DNA from: Pleurocapsa sp. FMAR1
GTDB lineage: Bacteria; Cyanobacteriota; Cyanobacteriia; Cyanobacteriales; Xenococcaceae
Length of the DNA: 64,000 nucleotides
Assembly: GCF_963665995.1 (NCBI RefSeq)
Contig: NZ_OY762512.1
Coordinates: 3,906,001-3,970,000, forward strand
Direction: 5' to 3'
This document shows, piece after piece, positions 1-8,135 of the stretch. How positions within the stretch are numbered: the stretch's first letter is position 1; every line of letters starts with the position of its first letter. The notes below the pieces were generated by a model. The model saw nothing but the letters and a program-made list of their open reading frames with translations. It ran no database searches and had not been told where the DNA came from. The position numbers and the translations under genes are program-made.

Positions 1-109
1 AATTTGTCTTTGGGTTCAATTCTCATTTGAAAACTCGATCGCTAATTACTAATTAAATAGCGATCGCTTTATAGGAGCTATGTTATTAGCTAACTACTTT
101 ATTACTTAA

Positions 110-1966
110 TCAGTTCCAGTTACCAATCAATGTAAAAGACGACCAAAAGTAAGGATGAGCAAGGGATAAATTACCTTCAGGAAACTCTTTTGGTAGAGCC
201 AATTTTTCTCCATTTGATAAATCAACGCGTTTATCATTAATGTTAACTTTGCCATGCAACATTTCTAATTGAGTTTGTTGCAAAGCTTCAGCTTTAATCA
301 AAGTACTATCTAATTGATTATAAAATTCACCCATCAGAGCTAATGTTCCCAAATCACTAACATACCAAAGGCTTGCTAATGCTGATTTAACGCCTGCTTG
401 TACTGCCAATCCTGCGAAACCTAGTTCTGCTTTTTCGTCTCCTATAGCAGTGTCACAAGCACTTAAAACCAACAATTCTATTGGCGTGTTGGCGGTATTC
501 CAACCAAGCTTATCTGATATATTTCGTAGTTGGGGAATTCTCAGCTTACCATCGTAAAACTGAATATAAGAATCATTTAAATCCCCTGCTTTAAATTCTG
601 CATGGGTGCCAAGATGAATAATCTGAAAAGAATTTTTACGGCTATTTTGAGCTATAAAGTTAGGAATAGTAAACTGCTTATTCAGAAATGCCTCTCCTTT
701 ACGAGGATCGCTGACAATAGTTTTTAATTCTATACCCATAGTTGGTAATGACGGTTGATCGGTAAATTCTGAAGCTCCCATAGCCAAAATAGAGCTTTTT
801 GCAGGATCTACGTAGCGAGTATCTGTTAAACCAAAGCTAGGAACTATTGCCGTAGCATATTTTTCGACTAAAAATTGTTTACCATCATAAAGTGCTGCTA
901 GAGGCAATAAACGTAATCCCGAATCCATTGAGAAAACCAAAATGTCGATATTATTAGCTTGCAATTGCGCTTCTAAAGGTTTAATTAATACGTTATAAAG
1001 TTTTTGCCCTGATTCCCTGTAGTCAGTATCTTGTAAATTTCTAGCGTTACTAACCTCTTCACGGAATTGAGTTGCAGTCGCGATTACATCTTTTCTAGAG
1101 GTGTCCTTGACAGTTTTCCGTATAGTTGTCTCTTTTAATTGAGGCAGATCTGTGGATTTAAGATCGCTTGAGGCAACTGTAGAACTTTTAGCAGCAGCAG
1201 ATTTTGAATCATCGGGCAGCACTGCCAATGATTCAAGCTGATTTTTTTGCAGTGATATATTGATAAATGCAGCCTTTTTACCAGTTTGCTGTTCCAATTC
1301 AGCCAATCTGCGAGAAATATCCCGAACAGAAGGCACTTTGCCATATATTTGTAATCCTGAAGAATTAATTAATTGATTTAATTGAAACTCCTCCTGCATT
1401 TGTATTGCTAAATCAGTAGGAGCGTTTTGGAATTGTACCTCATAAGCAACACGATCTAATTGTCCTGTATTTACATTTTCCTCAGCAGCTTTTTTTTCTT
1501 CCTCAACAGCCTTTTTTTCTTCCTCAACAGCCTTTTTTTCTTCCTGAGCGGCTTTTTCTGTTGCTTGTGCTTGAGCGGGTGTTTCCTCTTCTTGAGCGGG
1601 TTTTTCCGTCGCTGGAGTACTAGTTGTGGCTGGCGATTTGTTCGTATCTAATGAGCTTGTATCTGATGAACCTCCAACAGCATTGGGTGTTTCCTGAACT
1701 GCCTGATTTGAATTTTGGTTAGTACTCCCTGAAGAGGTGTTCGAGTTATCAGAAGGAGTTTCTAAAGCGTCAGAAAGTCCCGTTGTTTCAGTCAAAGTAT
1801 TGCTATCGGCAGTGTTGCCATCTGTAGGACTACCATTCATAATTTCGTTGGGATTTGGCAATGTAATATCCGACATATTCCCTGTTTGAGAACGAACTGA
1901 ATCAGTAGCTAACAATGACCAGATTAGAACTAAAAGTATTTTGACTGGCAGTTGAAATAATTTCAT
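110..1966 (-). CDS. Secreted CHAT-domain (caspase-like) protein
   Basis: The 618-residue product has an N-terminal signal peptide (about residues 1-26), a long Ser/Thr/Asn/Glu-rich linker to about residue 165 with a tandem heptad block (EEEKKAV repeats, a 21-nt DNA period), and a C-terminal CHAT domain over about residues 330-618. The likely catalytic dyad is visible: His in HLGTHAEF and Cys in LLVLSACDTA. CHAT domains are caspase-like cysteine peptidases of clan CD. Unlike many cyanobacterial CHAT proteins it shows no clear TPR array. It lies 30 bp downstream of the outer-membrane-like gene at 1997-3019, so the two are probably co-transcribed and both are exported. The substrate is unknown. 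Confidence 0.85.
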   Translation of the reverse strand: MKLFQLPVKILLVLIWSLLATDSVRSQTGNMSDITLPNPNEIMNGSPTDGNTADSNTLTETTGLSDALETPSDNSNTSSGSTNQNSNQAVQETPNAVGGSSDTSSLDTNKSPATTSTPATEKPAQEEETPAQAQATEKAAQEEKKAVEEEKKAVEEEKKAAEENVNTGQLDRVAYEVQFQNAPTDLAIQMQEEFQLNQLINSSGLQIYGKVPSVRDISRRLAELEQQTGKKAAFINISLQKNQLESLAVLPDDSKSAAAKSSTVASSDLKSTDLPQLKETTIRKTVKDTSRKDVIATATQFREEVSNARNLQDTDYRESGQKLYNVLIKPLEAQLQANNIDILVFSMDSGLRLLPLAALYDGKQFLVEKYATAIVPSFGLTDTRYVDPAKSSILAMGASEFTDQPSLPTMGIELKTIVSDPRKGEAFLNKQFTIPNFIAQNSRKNSFQIIHLGTHAEFKAGDLNDSYIQFYDGKLRIPQLRNISDKLGWNTANTPIELLVLSACDTAIGDEKAELGFAGLAVQAGVKSALASLWYVSDLGTLALMGEFYNQLDSTLIKAEALQQTQLEMLHGKVNINDKRVDLSNGEKLALPKEFPEGNLSLAHPYFWSSFTLIGNWN

Positions 1967-1996
1967 GTTGATATTTTCCTAAAAGGTAAAATGATT

Positions 1997-3019
1997 TTAA
2001 AAAGTAAAAGTATAGCCAAAACCAAAGATAAATCTTGTGCCATCTCCAGCGGTACCAGCAATATCTGTTAGAGCAGGTACTATTACAAGAGGTAATTTTC
2101 TAAACAAAACAATAGGAGTACCAATGGTTAAATCTTGACCGCTCCACTCAGCCACAAATCCCACAGGATCTAAAATTTTGACTGCTAAACTACCGAAGAT
2201 ACCTAGTGTTTTATTACCGTTATTAATATTAGACTCAGAACGAAATTGCCCACCTCCTACTCCAACAGTTGTATATATTTCACTAAAAGCTTTGCTTCTA
2301 TCTTCACGTAATTTGAATCTTTTCGTAACAACTCCATAAACTGAAGAACCCCCATCAGTATTACCCCATGTAGCTAAACCTTGTACTCCAATAGCTACGG
2401 CAAAATCCTTGGGTAAACGACGATGCAACTTAAGATTGATTGCTCCGTCGCTGAATGGTGAACTTACGTCAACTAAACTAATTCCAATCTGCGCGCCAAT
2501 GTTTTTTGAGGGATTTCCTAAACCGAAACCTATACCTATTACTCCGTCTGCTTTATCTCGGAAGCGAACACGATCTTGGAAACCAAAACCTATTCCCGCA
2601 CTTCTCCAGGACGCACCATAGGCAGATGGATTAATAATTGTGATACTTGGGGAAGCTCGATAAGGCTGCTGGGTAAATGGTATTCGTAGTGGTATTCTTG
2701 TTGGTTCAAATCTTTCTCCCCCTGTGGGTTGGCGACGTAATGATGGAATACCGCTATCGGCAGGAGAGGAGGATTCTGAAGATTCGGCAGCTACAGTACT
2801 ATTAATATTTAGATTGTTAAAAGAAGTAAAGTTGAATTTTAATTCTGATTTTGTAGATTTAATCGTATTTCCTAATAAATTACTTGCTGATGATTTAGAA
2901 GTTATATTGTCAGGAACTTCAGCTTTAATCTCACTGCTCATTGATAAAAACAAAGCGTTCATTAAAGAGAACTTAGCAATTTGCACAAGGGACTTATTGA
3001 ACTTATTAATAATTGACAT
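1997..3019 (-). CDS. Exported protein, probable outer-membrane beta-barrel-like
   Basis: A 340-residue protein with an N-terminal hydrophobic segment (about residues 10-32) typical of an export signal, a low-complexity Ser-rich stretch, then about 200 residues of alternating glycine/aromatic strands (for example VIGIGFGLG and FIFGFGYTFTF). It ends in Phe, as outer-membrane barrels do. No named family is recognised. It is first in a likely operon with the secreted CHAT gene 30 bp downstream, which suggests the two work together at or beyond the periplasm. The barrel reading is inferred from residue pattern only. Confidence 0.6.
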   Translation of the reverse strand: MSIINKFNKSLVQIAKFSLMNALFLSMSSEIKAEVPDNITSKSSASNLLGNTIKSTKSELKFNFTSFNNLNINSTVAAESSESSSPADSGIPSLRRQPTGGERFEPTRIPLRIPFTQQPYRASPSITIINPSAYGASWRSAGIGFGFQDRVRFRDKADGVIGIGFGLGNPSKNIGAQIGISLVDVSSPFSDGAINLKLHRRLPKDFAVAIGVQGLATWGNTDGGSSVYGVVTKRFKLREDRSKAFSEIYTTVGVGGGQFRSESNINNGNKTLGIFGSLAVKILDPVGFVAEWSGQDLTIGTPIVLFRKLPLVIVPALTDIAGTAGDGTRFIFGFGYTFTF

Positions 3020-3431
3020 TTACGTGGGTAATTTTTCAAATATTTCTATATATAACTTGGGCTTTGTGTTCTTATTTGCAGTTAATCGAGATGAAAAACA
3101 TAGTGAATACCGAAATACCCTTGACTTAGAACAATAGCTTTTTTAGACTTTTAGTTCTTCTATCAAGCTATTTTTTGTTGCATAAGTTTTGTTATATTAG
3201 AATAGCTATTGTTTACCTAAGTGTAATTGTTAGTAACAAGCCTCAAATAAACTAGGGAAGATTAAAGCAAACAATAGCCACAGTTTTAGATCGTTTAACA
3301 TTAAGACAGAAGAATAAGTAGCGACTTCTTGTATATTTATTTAAACCTAAATAAGCTTTTAACCATATGCCCAATGTCAACTAATAATTTTGATTGATAT
3401 TAGGAACTTTTTGCATATACTATTAAGCAGC
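3020..3431. other. Intergenic region upstream of the barrel/CHAT pair
   Basis: About 410 bp of AT-rich DNA between the start of the gene ending at 1997 and the stop of the COP23-like gene. It should hold the promoter of the barrel/CHAT pair. I see no structured RNA, tRNA or repeat of the families described here. Confidence 0.5.
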
Positions 3432-3953
3432 TTACCACCACGGCCACCATACAGGTTGATATGGTTTGTCGTCAAAGCTATATATATTACCTCTACTTTT
3501 TAATGCCTTACACTCTAAAGGCTTCATATTGTTTAAAACGCAACCTGCATTGTAGTTAGGATTTACGCTGAACAACTTCTCGCTGGCTTTATCAGCGCAG
3601 TTTTGGTTTTCTTCTGTAACTAAGCAAACTAAATTTTTCTTTTCTAGACTTTCTGCCTTCAGATATTTGGCTGTTTTTTGCTGATACGAAGCCTGTAATT
3701 TGTTGGCAGTTTGCTGACAAATTTCTTTGCCAGACTGTTTTGGAAGTAGATATTCTGAGTGCCAACTCATGATTGGCTTGAGGTTCACTTGCCCTGAAGT
3801 ATAGGCATACATTGTTGGCGTACCTTCTTGAGTAGCGCAGACAAAGGCAGTATTAGCAGATTTTTTATTAGGATTTTTTTCTGCCTGGACGGGCAACGAA
3901 CTTATCGCGATCGCGCAACCGACCAAGGCAGTATATAGGTGCTTTTTATTCAT
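3432..3953 (-). CDS. COP23-domain secreted protein
   Basis: A 173-residue protein with a signal peptide (about residues 1-24, ending VQA). The mature part has the cysteine layout of the circadian oscillating protein COP23 family: AFVCATQEGTPTMYAY near the start, an EICQQ segment, LVCLV and a C-terminal CVLNN..ECKAL. COP23 proteins are known only from cyanobacteria, and the original member is a peripheral membrane protein with circadian abundance. The Trp/Pro-rich tail (QPVWWPWW) is unusual. It stands alone, with more than 150 bp free on each side. Function unknown. Confidence 0.75.
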   Translation of the reverse strand: MNKKHLYTALVGCAIAISSLPVQAEKNPNKKSANTAFVCATQEGTPTMYAYTSGQVNLKPIMSWHSEYLLPKQSGKEICQQTANKLQASYQQKTAKYLKAESLEKKNLVCLVTEENQNCADKASEKLFSVNPNYNAGCVLNNMKPLECKALKSRGNIYSFDDKPYQPVWWPWW

Positions 3954-4114
3954 AGATCGTGTCTTCTATTTGGTATATAGAGCTATATTAAACATACACC
4001 AAATGTAATTTACTATGTAAACTTACTGAATTACTATTATTTCACTAAATATATTGTCACAAGCGTAAATTTTTGATAAAGATGATTTTTCAAACGCTTC
4101 TCATCCTTTATTCT

Positions 4115-5938
4115 TTATCCCTTATCTTTCAAAAGCCCAGGTCTAGGCATGGATACAGGTTGACGTTTATTTATCTGACGTAGCCAGAAGCCACCTATAA
4201 CTGCCACAGTAAGGGATATCCAGCCTGTCAAAGATTGCAGCAACAAAAATCCACCGATCGCAAACATTGAGCCAAATAAAAGCAAGGTGGCAGCAATCAC
4301 TCTAATTAAATCTTGAGTTAAATTTTGTGCAGCAGGAATACCTGTTCTCTCTCGCTGACGCTTCCAGCCTATTCCTCCTGGCTGTACTCGGCGATAGAAT
4401 TTATCTAAAGTAGCATCGGCTTCTGGAGGAGTAAGATACATCACGGTAATCCACAGCAAGGCAGTTACAACCGAAATAAATAGGAGATTAGAACCGAAAT
4501 CGCCTAATATTTGTTCAAATATGGGAAAAAGGTCGATAATTTGTTGAGGATAAATACTGGTAATTAGCCCAATAATAAAACCGCCTACCATAGCAGTCAA
4601 TTCCGCAGCAGCATTAATTCGCCACCAAAACCAACGCAAGATCAACACCAACCCAGGCCCAGTGCCGATCGCAATTACTAAACGAAAAACAGTGGTAATA
4701 TCAGTAGAATAAAATGCAGCGATCGCCCCAAAAACTGTCACTAAAACAGAGGCGATTCTACCTACCATCACTAATTCTGCTTGACTAGCGTTAGGCTTGA
4801 GAAAACGTCGGTAAAGGTCGTTGGTCAAATAAGATGCACCCCAGTTAATCGAAGTAGAAACCGTACTCATAAAGGCTGCAATCAGCGAAGTCACCACCAA
4901 ACCCAACATTACAGGAGGCAAAAAATCCAGCATCAATTTTGGATATGCCAGTTCCTTATCTTCTAGATCTGGATAGATAACCATAGCTACCAAAGCAACT
5001 ATAATCCAGGGCCAAGTACGTATTCCATAGTGAAGGATATTAAAAAACCACGAGGCTTTTTCAGCTTCGGCTTCAGTTTTTGCTGCTGCCAAACGCTGTA
5101 CAAACTCTCCCCCGCCATCGCTGCGACGAAAAGACCACCACTGAAGAAACAAGTAAGCAGAAAAAGTAGTAGCGGTAATTCCCGCAGCATCATTCCACCC
5201 CATACTGCCATTGCTGAATTGAACAGGGAAAAAAGACAAAACATCTATCTCACTGGCTTGTTGAACTTGGGGAATTAGTTCATGAATACCACCTACATGA
5301 TTGACGGCTACAATTGCTACGGCGATCGCACCAAGTAAAGCCAGAAAAAATTGAAAGAAATCCGTAGTCACAACGCCCCATAGCCCAGAAAAGCCAGAAT
5401 ATACTAAAACTATAACGCTAACGCCGACTACACTCCAAATTTTGATGTTTTCCCCTGGATTAACTCCCAAACTTTGCCAAAGTTCTAAGGCATCTACTAC
5501 CTTAACCATCGCTAGCATGGCGTAACCAATACCAATACAGTTAATCGGCACAGCAAAGAGAAAAGCTTTCGTCCCCCGCAAAACAGCAGCCGTATTTCCG
5601 CCATAACGCACCTCTGTTAATTCTGCATCGGTAAGAATTTCCGAACGTCGCCACAAACGAGAAAAGATATAAATCATGATTACATGAGAAATACCAAAAC
5701 TCCACCATTCCCAGTTACCAGCAATACCGCGACTACCTACCACACCACAAATATATAAAGGTGTATCAATGGAAAAAGTGGTCGCTGCCATACTTGTCCC
5801 TGCTAACCACCACGGAAGCGATCGCCCTGAAACAAAAAAGTCTTCCATGCTTTGGGATGCCTTACGGGAGAGAAAAACCCCTAAACCAATGGTGAGCAGA
5901 AAATATACAAGGACAATTAGCCAGTCAATCAGCGTCAT
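4115..5938 (-). CDS. Sodium:solute symporter family transporter
   Basis: A 607-residue polytopic membrane protein with the layout of the SSS family (LeuT fold, about 13-14 helices): it starts MTLIDWLIVLVYFLLTIGLG and contains FFVSGRSLPWWLAGTSMAATTFSIDTP, where family members hold substrate and Na+. It probably imports an organic solute with sodium, but the substrate cannot be read from sequence. The start is supported by a partial second copy of the same 5' end at 7418-7576. The copy also keeps 33 bp upstream of the ATG, so that upstream DNA belonged to the locus before duplication. Confidence 0.9.
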   Translation of the reverse strand: MTLIDWLIVLVYFLLTIGLGVFLSRKASQSMEDFFVSGRSLPWWLAGTSMAATTFSIDTPLYICGVVGSRGIAGNWEWWSFGISHVIMIYIFSRLWRRSEILTDAELTEVRYGGNTAAVLRGTKAFLFAVPINCIGIGYAMLAMVKVVDALELWQSLGVNPGENIKIWSVVGVSVIVLVYSGFSGLWGVVTTDFFQFFLALLGAIAVAIVAVNHVGGIHELIPQVQQASEIDVLSFFPVQFSNGSMGWNDAAGITATTFSAYLFLQWWSFRRSDGGGEFVQRLAAAKTEAEAEKASWFFNILHYGIRTWPWIIVALVAMVIYPDLEDKELAYPKLMLDFLPPVMLGLVVTSLIAAFMSTVSTSINWGASYLTNDLYRRFLKPNASQAELVMVGRIASVLVTVFGAIAAFYSTDITTVFRLVIAIGTGPGLVLILRWFWWRINAAAELTAMVGGFIIGLITSIYPQQIIDLFPIFEQILGDFGSNLLFISVVTALLWITVMYLTPPEADATLDKFYRRVQPGGIGWKRQRERTGIPAAQNLTQDLIRVIAATLLLFGSMFAIGGFLLLQSLTGWISLTVAVIGGFWLRQINKRQPVSMPRPGLLKDKG

Positions 5939-5987
5939 GGATTTAGTGCCTGTTTAAAATGCCTCATTATACGCTTAATGTGAATTA

Positions 5988-6093
5988 GCGGTGAGACCCC
6001 CTAAAGGGTTCAACAGTTCCTTCAACGGAGGGAACCTCCGCAACGGACTGTTGAACCGCGTCGCCGTTAGGCGCAAGGGAATGCTGACCAAGA
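5988..6093 (+). repeat. HPR-1 palindromic repeat carrying a nested HPR-3 hairpin
   Basis: Begins GCGGTGAGACCCC and ends GCTGACCAAG, the boundaries of the HPR-1 family. The core (CCGCGTCGCCG..AGGCGCAAGGGAA) is split by about 60 bp containing an HPR-3 hairpin (CAACGGAGG..CCTCCGCAACGG at 6023-6046). Arms are GGTGAG/CTGACC, one mismatch from the GGTCAG/CTGACC pairing of other copies. It lies just upstream of the symporter gene. Confidence 0.75.
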
Positions 6094-6527
6094 AAAAAAG
6101 CTGATTCTTCCATTTCTATCCAAAATTTGTCTGTAAAAACCAAAATATAATACTGGGGGAACTTTCCCCCAGACCCCCTGTTGGGGACGTTACGACCCTC
6201 CCCAAACCCCTTCCGTAAACATTAACCATGACCATGACTTTACTCATCAACTAATTTCTAGCTATCTGGATGAAAAATTGAATCTGCTTGAGTTAGGTTC
6301 TCAAAAAATCTTTATTTCTCTTAAAATATTGGACTTTTTATAAGCTGATAGTTAAAAAGTCAATTCACATTAGACGTAGTTTATAGCTTTTAGCTTTAAG
6401 AAAAGAGTAGCTATTATCTTTTGATAATCTCTTGTTCATCAGACTGAAGGCATAGAATATTATAGAGAAGCAAGCAGATTAATTCATTGCCTAAGCTATT
6501 AATAAAGACTTTAATCATAAATTAACT
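6094..6527. other. Intergenic, no gene seen
   Basis: Between the HPR-1 copy and the DUF433 gene there are about 430 bp of AT-rich DNA. A G/C-run patch (near 6155-6205, CCCCCAGACCCCC type) resembles the CCCCC/GGGGG palindromic repeats found near 7.1, 8.0 and 14.1 kb. No coding potential is seen. Confidence 0.45.
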
Positions 6528-6767
6528 ATGAATGATCGAGAACTACTAAGCCGTATTACTACCAATTCTGAAGTAATGGTAGGAAAACCCGTAATTCAAG
6601 GGACACGCCTTACGGTAGAATATATTCTCAATCTTTTGGGTCACGGTGCATCAATAGCAGAGATTATTGAAGAATATGATGGTTTAGTAGAAGCAGATAT
6701 TAGAGCTTATTTATTGTTTGCTTCTCAATCTCTAGAAACTACAGCATTTATGCCACTAAGTAGGTGA
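6528..6767 (+). CDS. DUF433 antitoxin-like protein
   Basis: A 79-residue protein with the DUF433 signature VMVGKPVIQGTRLTVEYILN followed by a helical tail (EIIEEYDGLVEADIRAYLLFA). DUF433 proteins are winged-helix-like, VapB-type antitoxins usually encoded just ahead of a DUF5615 PIN-like toxin. Here that partner starts 21 bp downstream (6789) but is disrupted, leaving the antitoxin orphaned. The pair lies between the two copies of the symporter 5' end, so it probably arrived with, or between, the recombination that made that duplication. Confidence 0.85.
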   Translation: MNDRELLSRITTNSEVMVGKPVIQGTRLTVEYILNLLGHGASIAEIIEEYDGLVEADIRAYLLFASQSLETTAFMPLSR

Positions 6768-6875
6768 AAAGTAGGTGAAATTTATAAAATGCGTTTCTTA
6801 GTAGATGAGTGTGCTGGTATTAAATTGGCTTTTTGGCTGAGAGAACAAGGTTACGAAGTATTTTCAGTTTATGAA

Positions 6876-7157
6876 GAGGATATCTGAACAGGGCTATTTC
6901 ATTCTGACTATAATTAATCAAGAAATGAATTTCTTGGCTTAAAGTCCAAGTCCGTTTAAACGGACTTAATATATTTAGACAGAGAATTTATTCTCTGGCT
7001 TTCGAGAATGAAATAGCCCTGATATCTGAATAAGTTTTTTAATCCTGTGTTTTGCCCCCCTAGCCCCCCAAATTTGGGGGGAATATGAAAAAAGTCCCCC
7101 AAGCTTGGGGGATTTAGGGGGCTTTGGTGTAACAAATAAGACTTCTCAGACAACCTC
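6876..7157. mobile_element. Small inverted-repeat element inside the DUF5615 gene
   Basis: The left end reads GAGGATATCTGAATAAGT (interrupted by another insertion) and the right end is the complement of GAGGTTGTCTGAGAAGTC. The interior holds a CCCCC/GGGGG palindrome (CCCCCCAAATTTGGGGGG type). The same ends and interior recur at 14074-14404, which disrupts a HigA gene. No transposase is inside, so it is a MITE-like passenger. Flanking triplets are GAA and TAA, so a target duplication is not exact here. Confidence 0.65.
6889..7021. mobile_element. 133-bp MITE with perfect 17-bp inverted ends and a 9-bp target duplication
   Basis: The ends are perfect inverted repeats: CAGGGCTATTTCATTCT at 6889-6905 and its complement at 7005-7021. 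The element is flanked by the identical 9-mer ATATCTGAA (6880-6888 and 7022-7030), a clean target-site duplication. The interior carries further dyads, including AAGTCCGTTTAAACGGACTT. It has no ORF, so movement would need a transposase in trans. It sits inside the terminal repeat of the element at 6876-7157 and is therefore younger. Confidence 0.9.
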
Positions 7158-7417
7158 TAAGAAGCTAGAGGTATTACATACATTTGATTACCAATGACAA
7201 AGACTTTGGGGAAAAGGTTTATCGAGAAAAATGTCCCCACAGAGGAATAATTTTGATGCGTTTGCAAGATGAACGTTCTGCAAATAAAATTAACGTCTTA
7301 CAGCGTTTGTTTTTAATGTATCTTCCCAGAATTCCTGATAGTTTTGTTGTCGTTACAGAAACAATGGTTCGTTTTCGTAATAAATTTTAAATGTTAACAG
7401 TTCTAATTGATATGTGT

Positions 7418-7576
7418 TTAGAGCGATCGCCCTGAAACAAAAAAGTCTTCCATGCTTTGGGATGCCTTGCGAGAAAGAAACACTCCTAAACCAATGGTGA
7501 GCAGAAAATATACAAGGACAATTAACCAGTCAATCAGCGTCATGGATTTAGTGCCTGTTTAAAATGCCTCATTATA
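7418..7576 (-). pseudogene. Truncated second copy of the symporter 5' end
   Basis: Positions 7422-7576 match 5817-5971 with no gaps and six differences in 155 bp. This fragment encodes the same first 41 residues (MTLIDWLIVL.. to ..FFVSGRSL), starting at 7543, and then meets TAA at 7418-7420. All six differences are synonymous (five third positions and one CTA/TTA leucine first position). The two copies lie in the same orientation and flank the toxin-antitoxin insertion. The fragment cannot make a transporter. Confidence 0.9.
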
Positions 7577-7603
7577 GTAGCTATTATTTTTAGGAAGTAA
7601 AAA

Positions 7604-7704
7604 GCGGTGCGACCCCGCGTCGCCGTCAGGCGCGCCCTCAGCAATAACCTCAACGGAGGAAACCTCCGCAACGGTTTTGCTTCGCAAGGGAACGCGCACC
7701 AAGA
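7604..7704 (+). repeat. HPR-1 repeat with nested HPR-3 hairpin
   Basis: Starts GCGGTGCGACCCCGCG and ends GCGCACCAAGAC, with perfectly paired arms GGTGCG/CGCACC. A nested insert of about 50 bp splits the GGCGC/GCAAGG junction and contains the HPR-3 hairpin CAACGGAGG..CCTCCGCAACGG (7651-7674). The same type of nested insert is at a different point in the copy at 5988. Confidence 0.8.
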
Positions 7705-8135
7705 CAGTAAAAAGTAAAAAGTAGGGAGTAGTAATTTAACCGAACGTCCTAACGTTCATATGTAATGCGATATGAATGTGTGTACTCTTGTGAGATAGAT
7801 TATTTTTCAATACTGTTCGGTTGGTCGCTTAAGTTTGGGGGACTTTTCTGAATCTGACTCACCCAAAGTTGGGGGCTGGGGGGCTTAACCAAACGGTATT
7901 AGTTTATTTTTTGCTTGTCAACGATCGCGATCGCAGTTCTTTTGGGTACTCTAGGTAACAATTAAGGCTGGATTTTATATACCTAGGACTTACGCGCTTG
8001 CCCCCTAAATCCCCCAAATCTGGGGGGACTTAAAACTCTTTCCCCCCAGATTTGGGGGGCTAGGGGGGCTAAATTAATTGAAATGCGTAGGTTCTAATAC
8101 CTTTGTTGATATCTATTGGTAAGTTCTAACTTTAC
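7705..8135. other. Repeat-rich spacer ahead of the pilin operon
   Basis: Contains a solo IS630-like end (CGTCCTAACGTTC..GTAATGCGATA near 7747-7774, similar to the right end of the IS630 element at 46654), then G/C-run palindromes near 7833-7888 and 7999-8072 of the CCCCCAAA/TTTGGGGG type. The pilin promoter probably lies in the last 60 bp. No gene seen. Confidence 0.5.

Larger units (their letters stand above)
6789..7390 (+). pseudogene. Broken DUF5615 PIN-like toxin
   Basis: The N-terminal half, MRFLVDECAGIKLAFWLREQ and on to FSVYEEDI, reads 6789-6884 and stops at TGA 6885-6887. The C-terminal half, LITNDKDFGEKVYREK to the end RFRNKF, is open from 7184 to 7390. Both are characteristic of DUF5615 (PIN-like, with acidic residues in LVDEC and ITNDKDFGE). 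Between them lie two nested repeat elements (6876-7157 and 6889-7021). A short remnant reading EARGI just after the outer element (from 7161) fits the expected EEARG motif, but about 17 further codons are missing before LITND. The toxin is therefore almost certainly inactive. Confidence 0.85.

Noticed and set aside
1-109. A gene end or promoter at the left edge
   Set aside because: AT-rich with one GCGATCGC; too short to assign.
1460-1651. Open frame rich in Phe/Leu opposite the CHAT gene
   Set aside because: It is the complement of the Glu/Lys heptad repeats and has no independent support.
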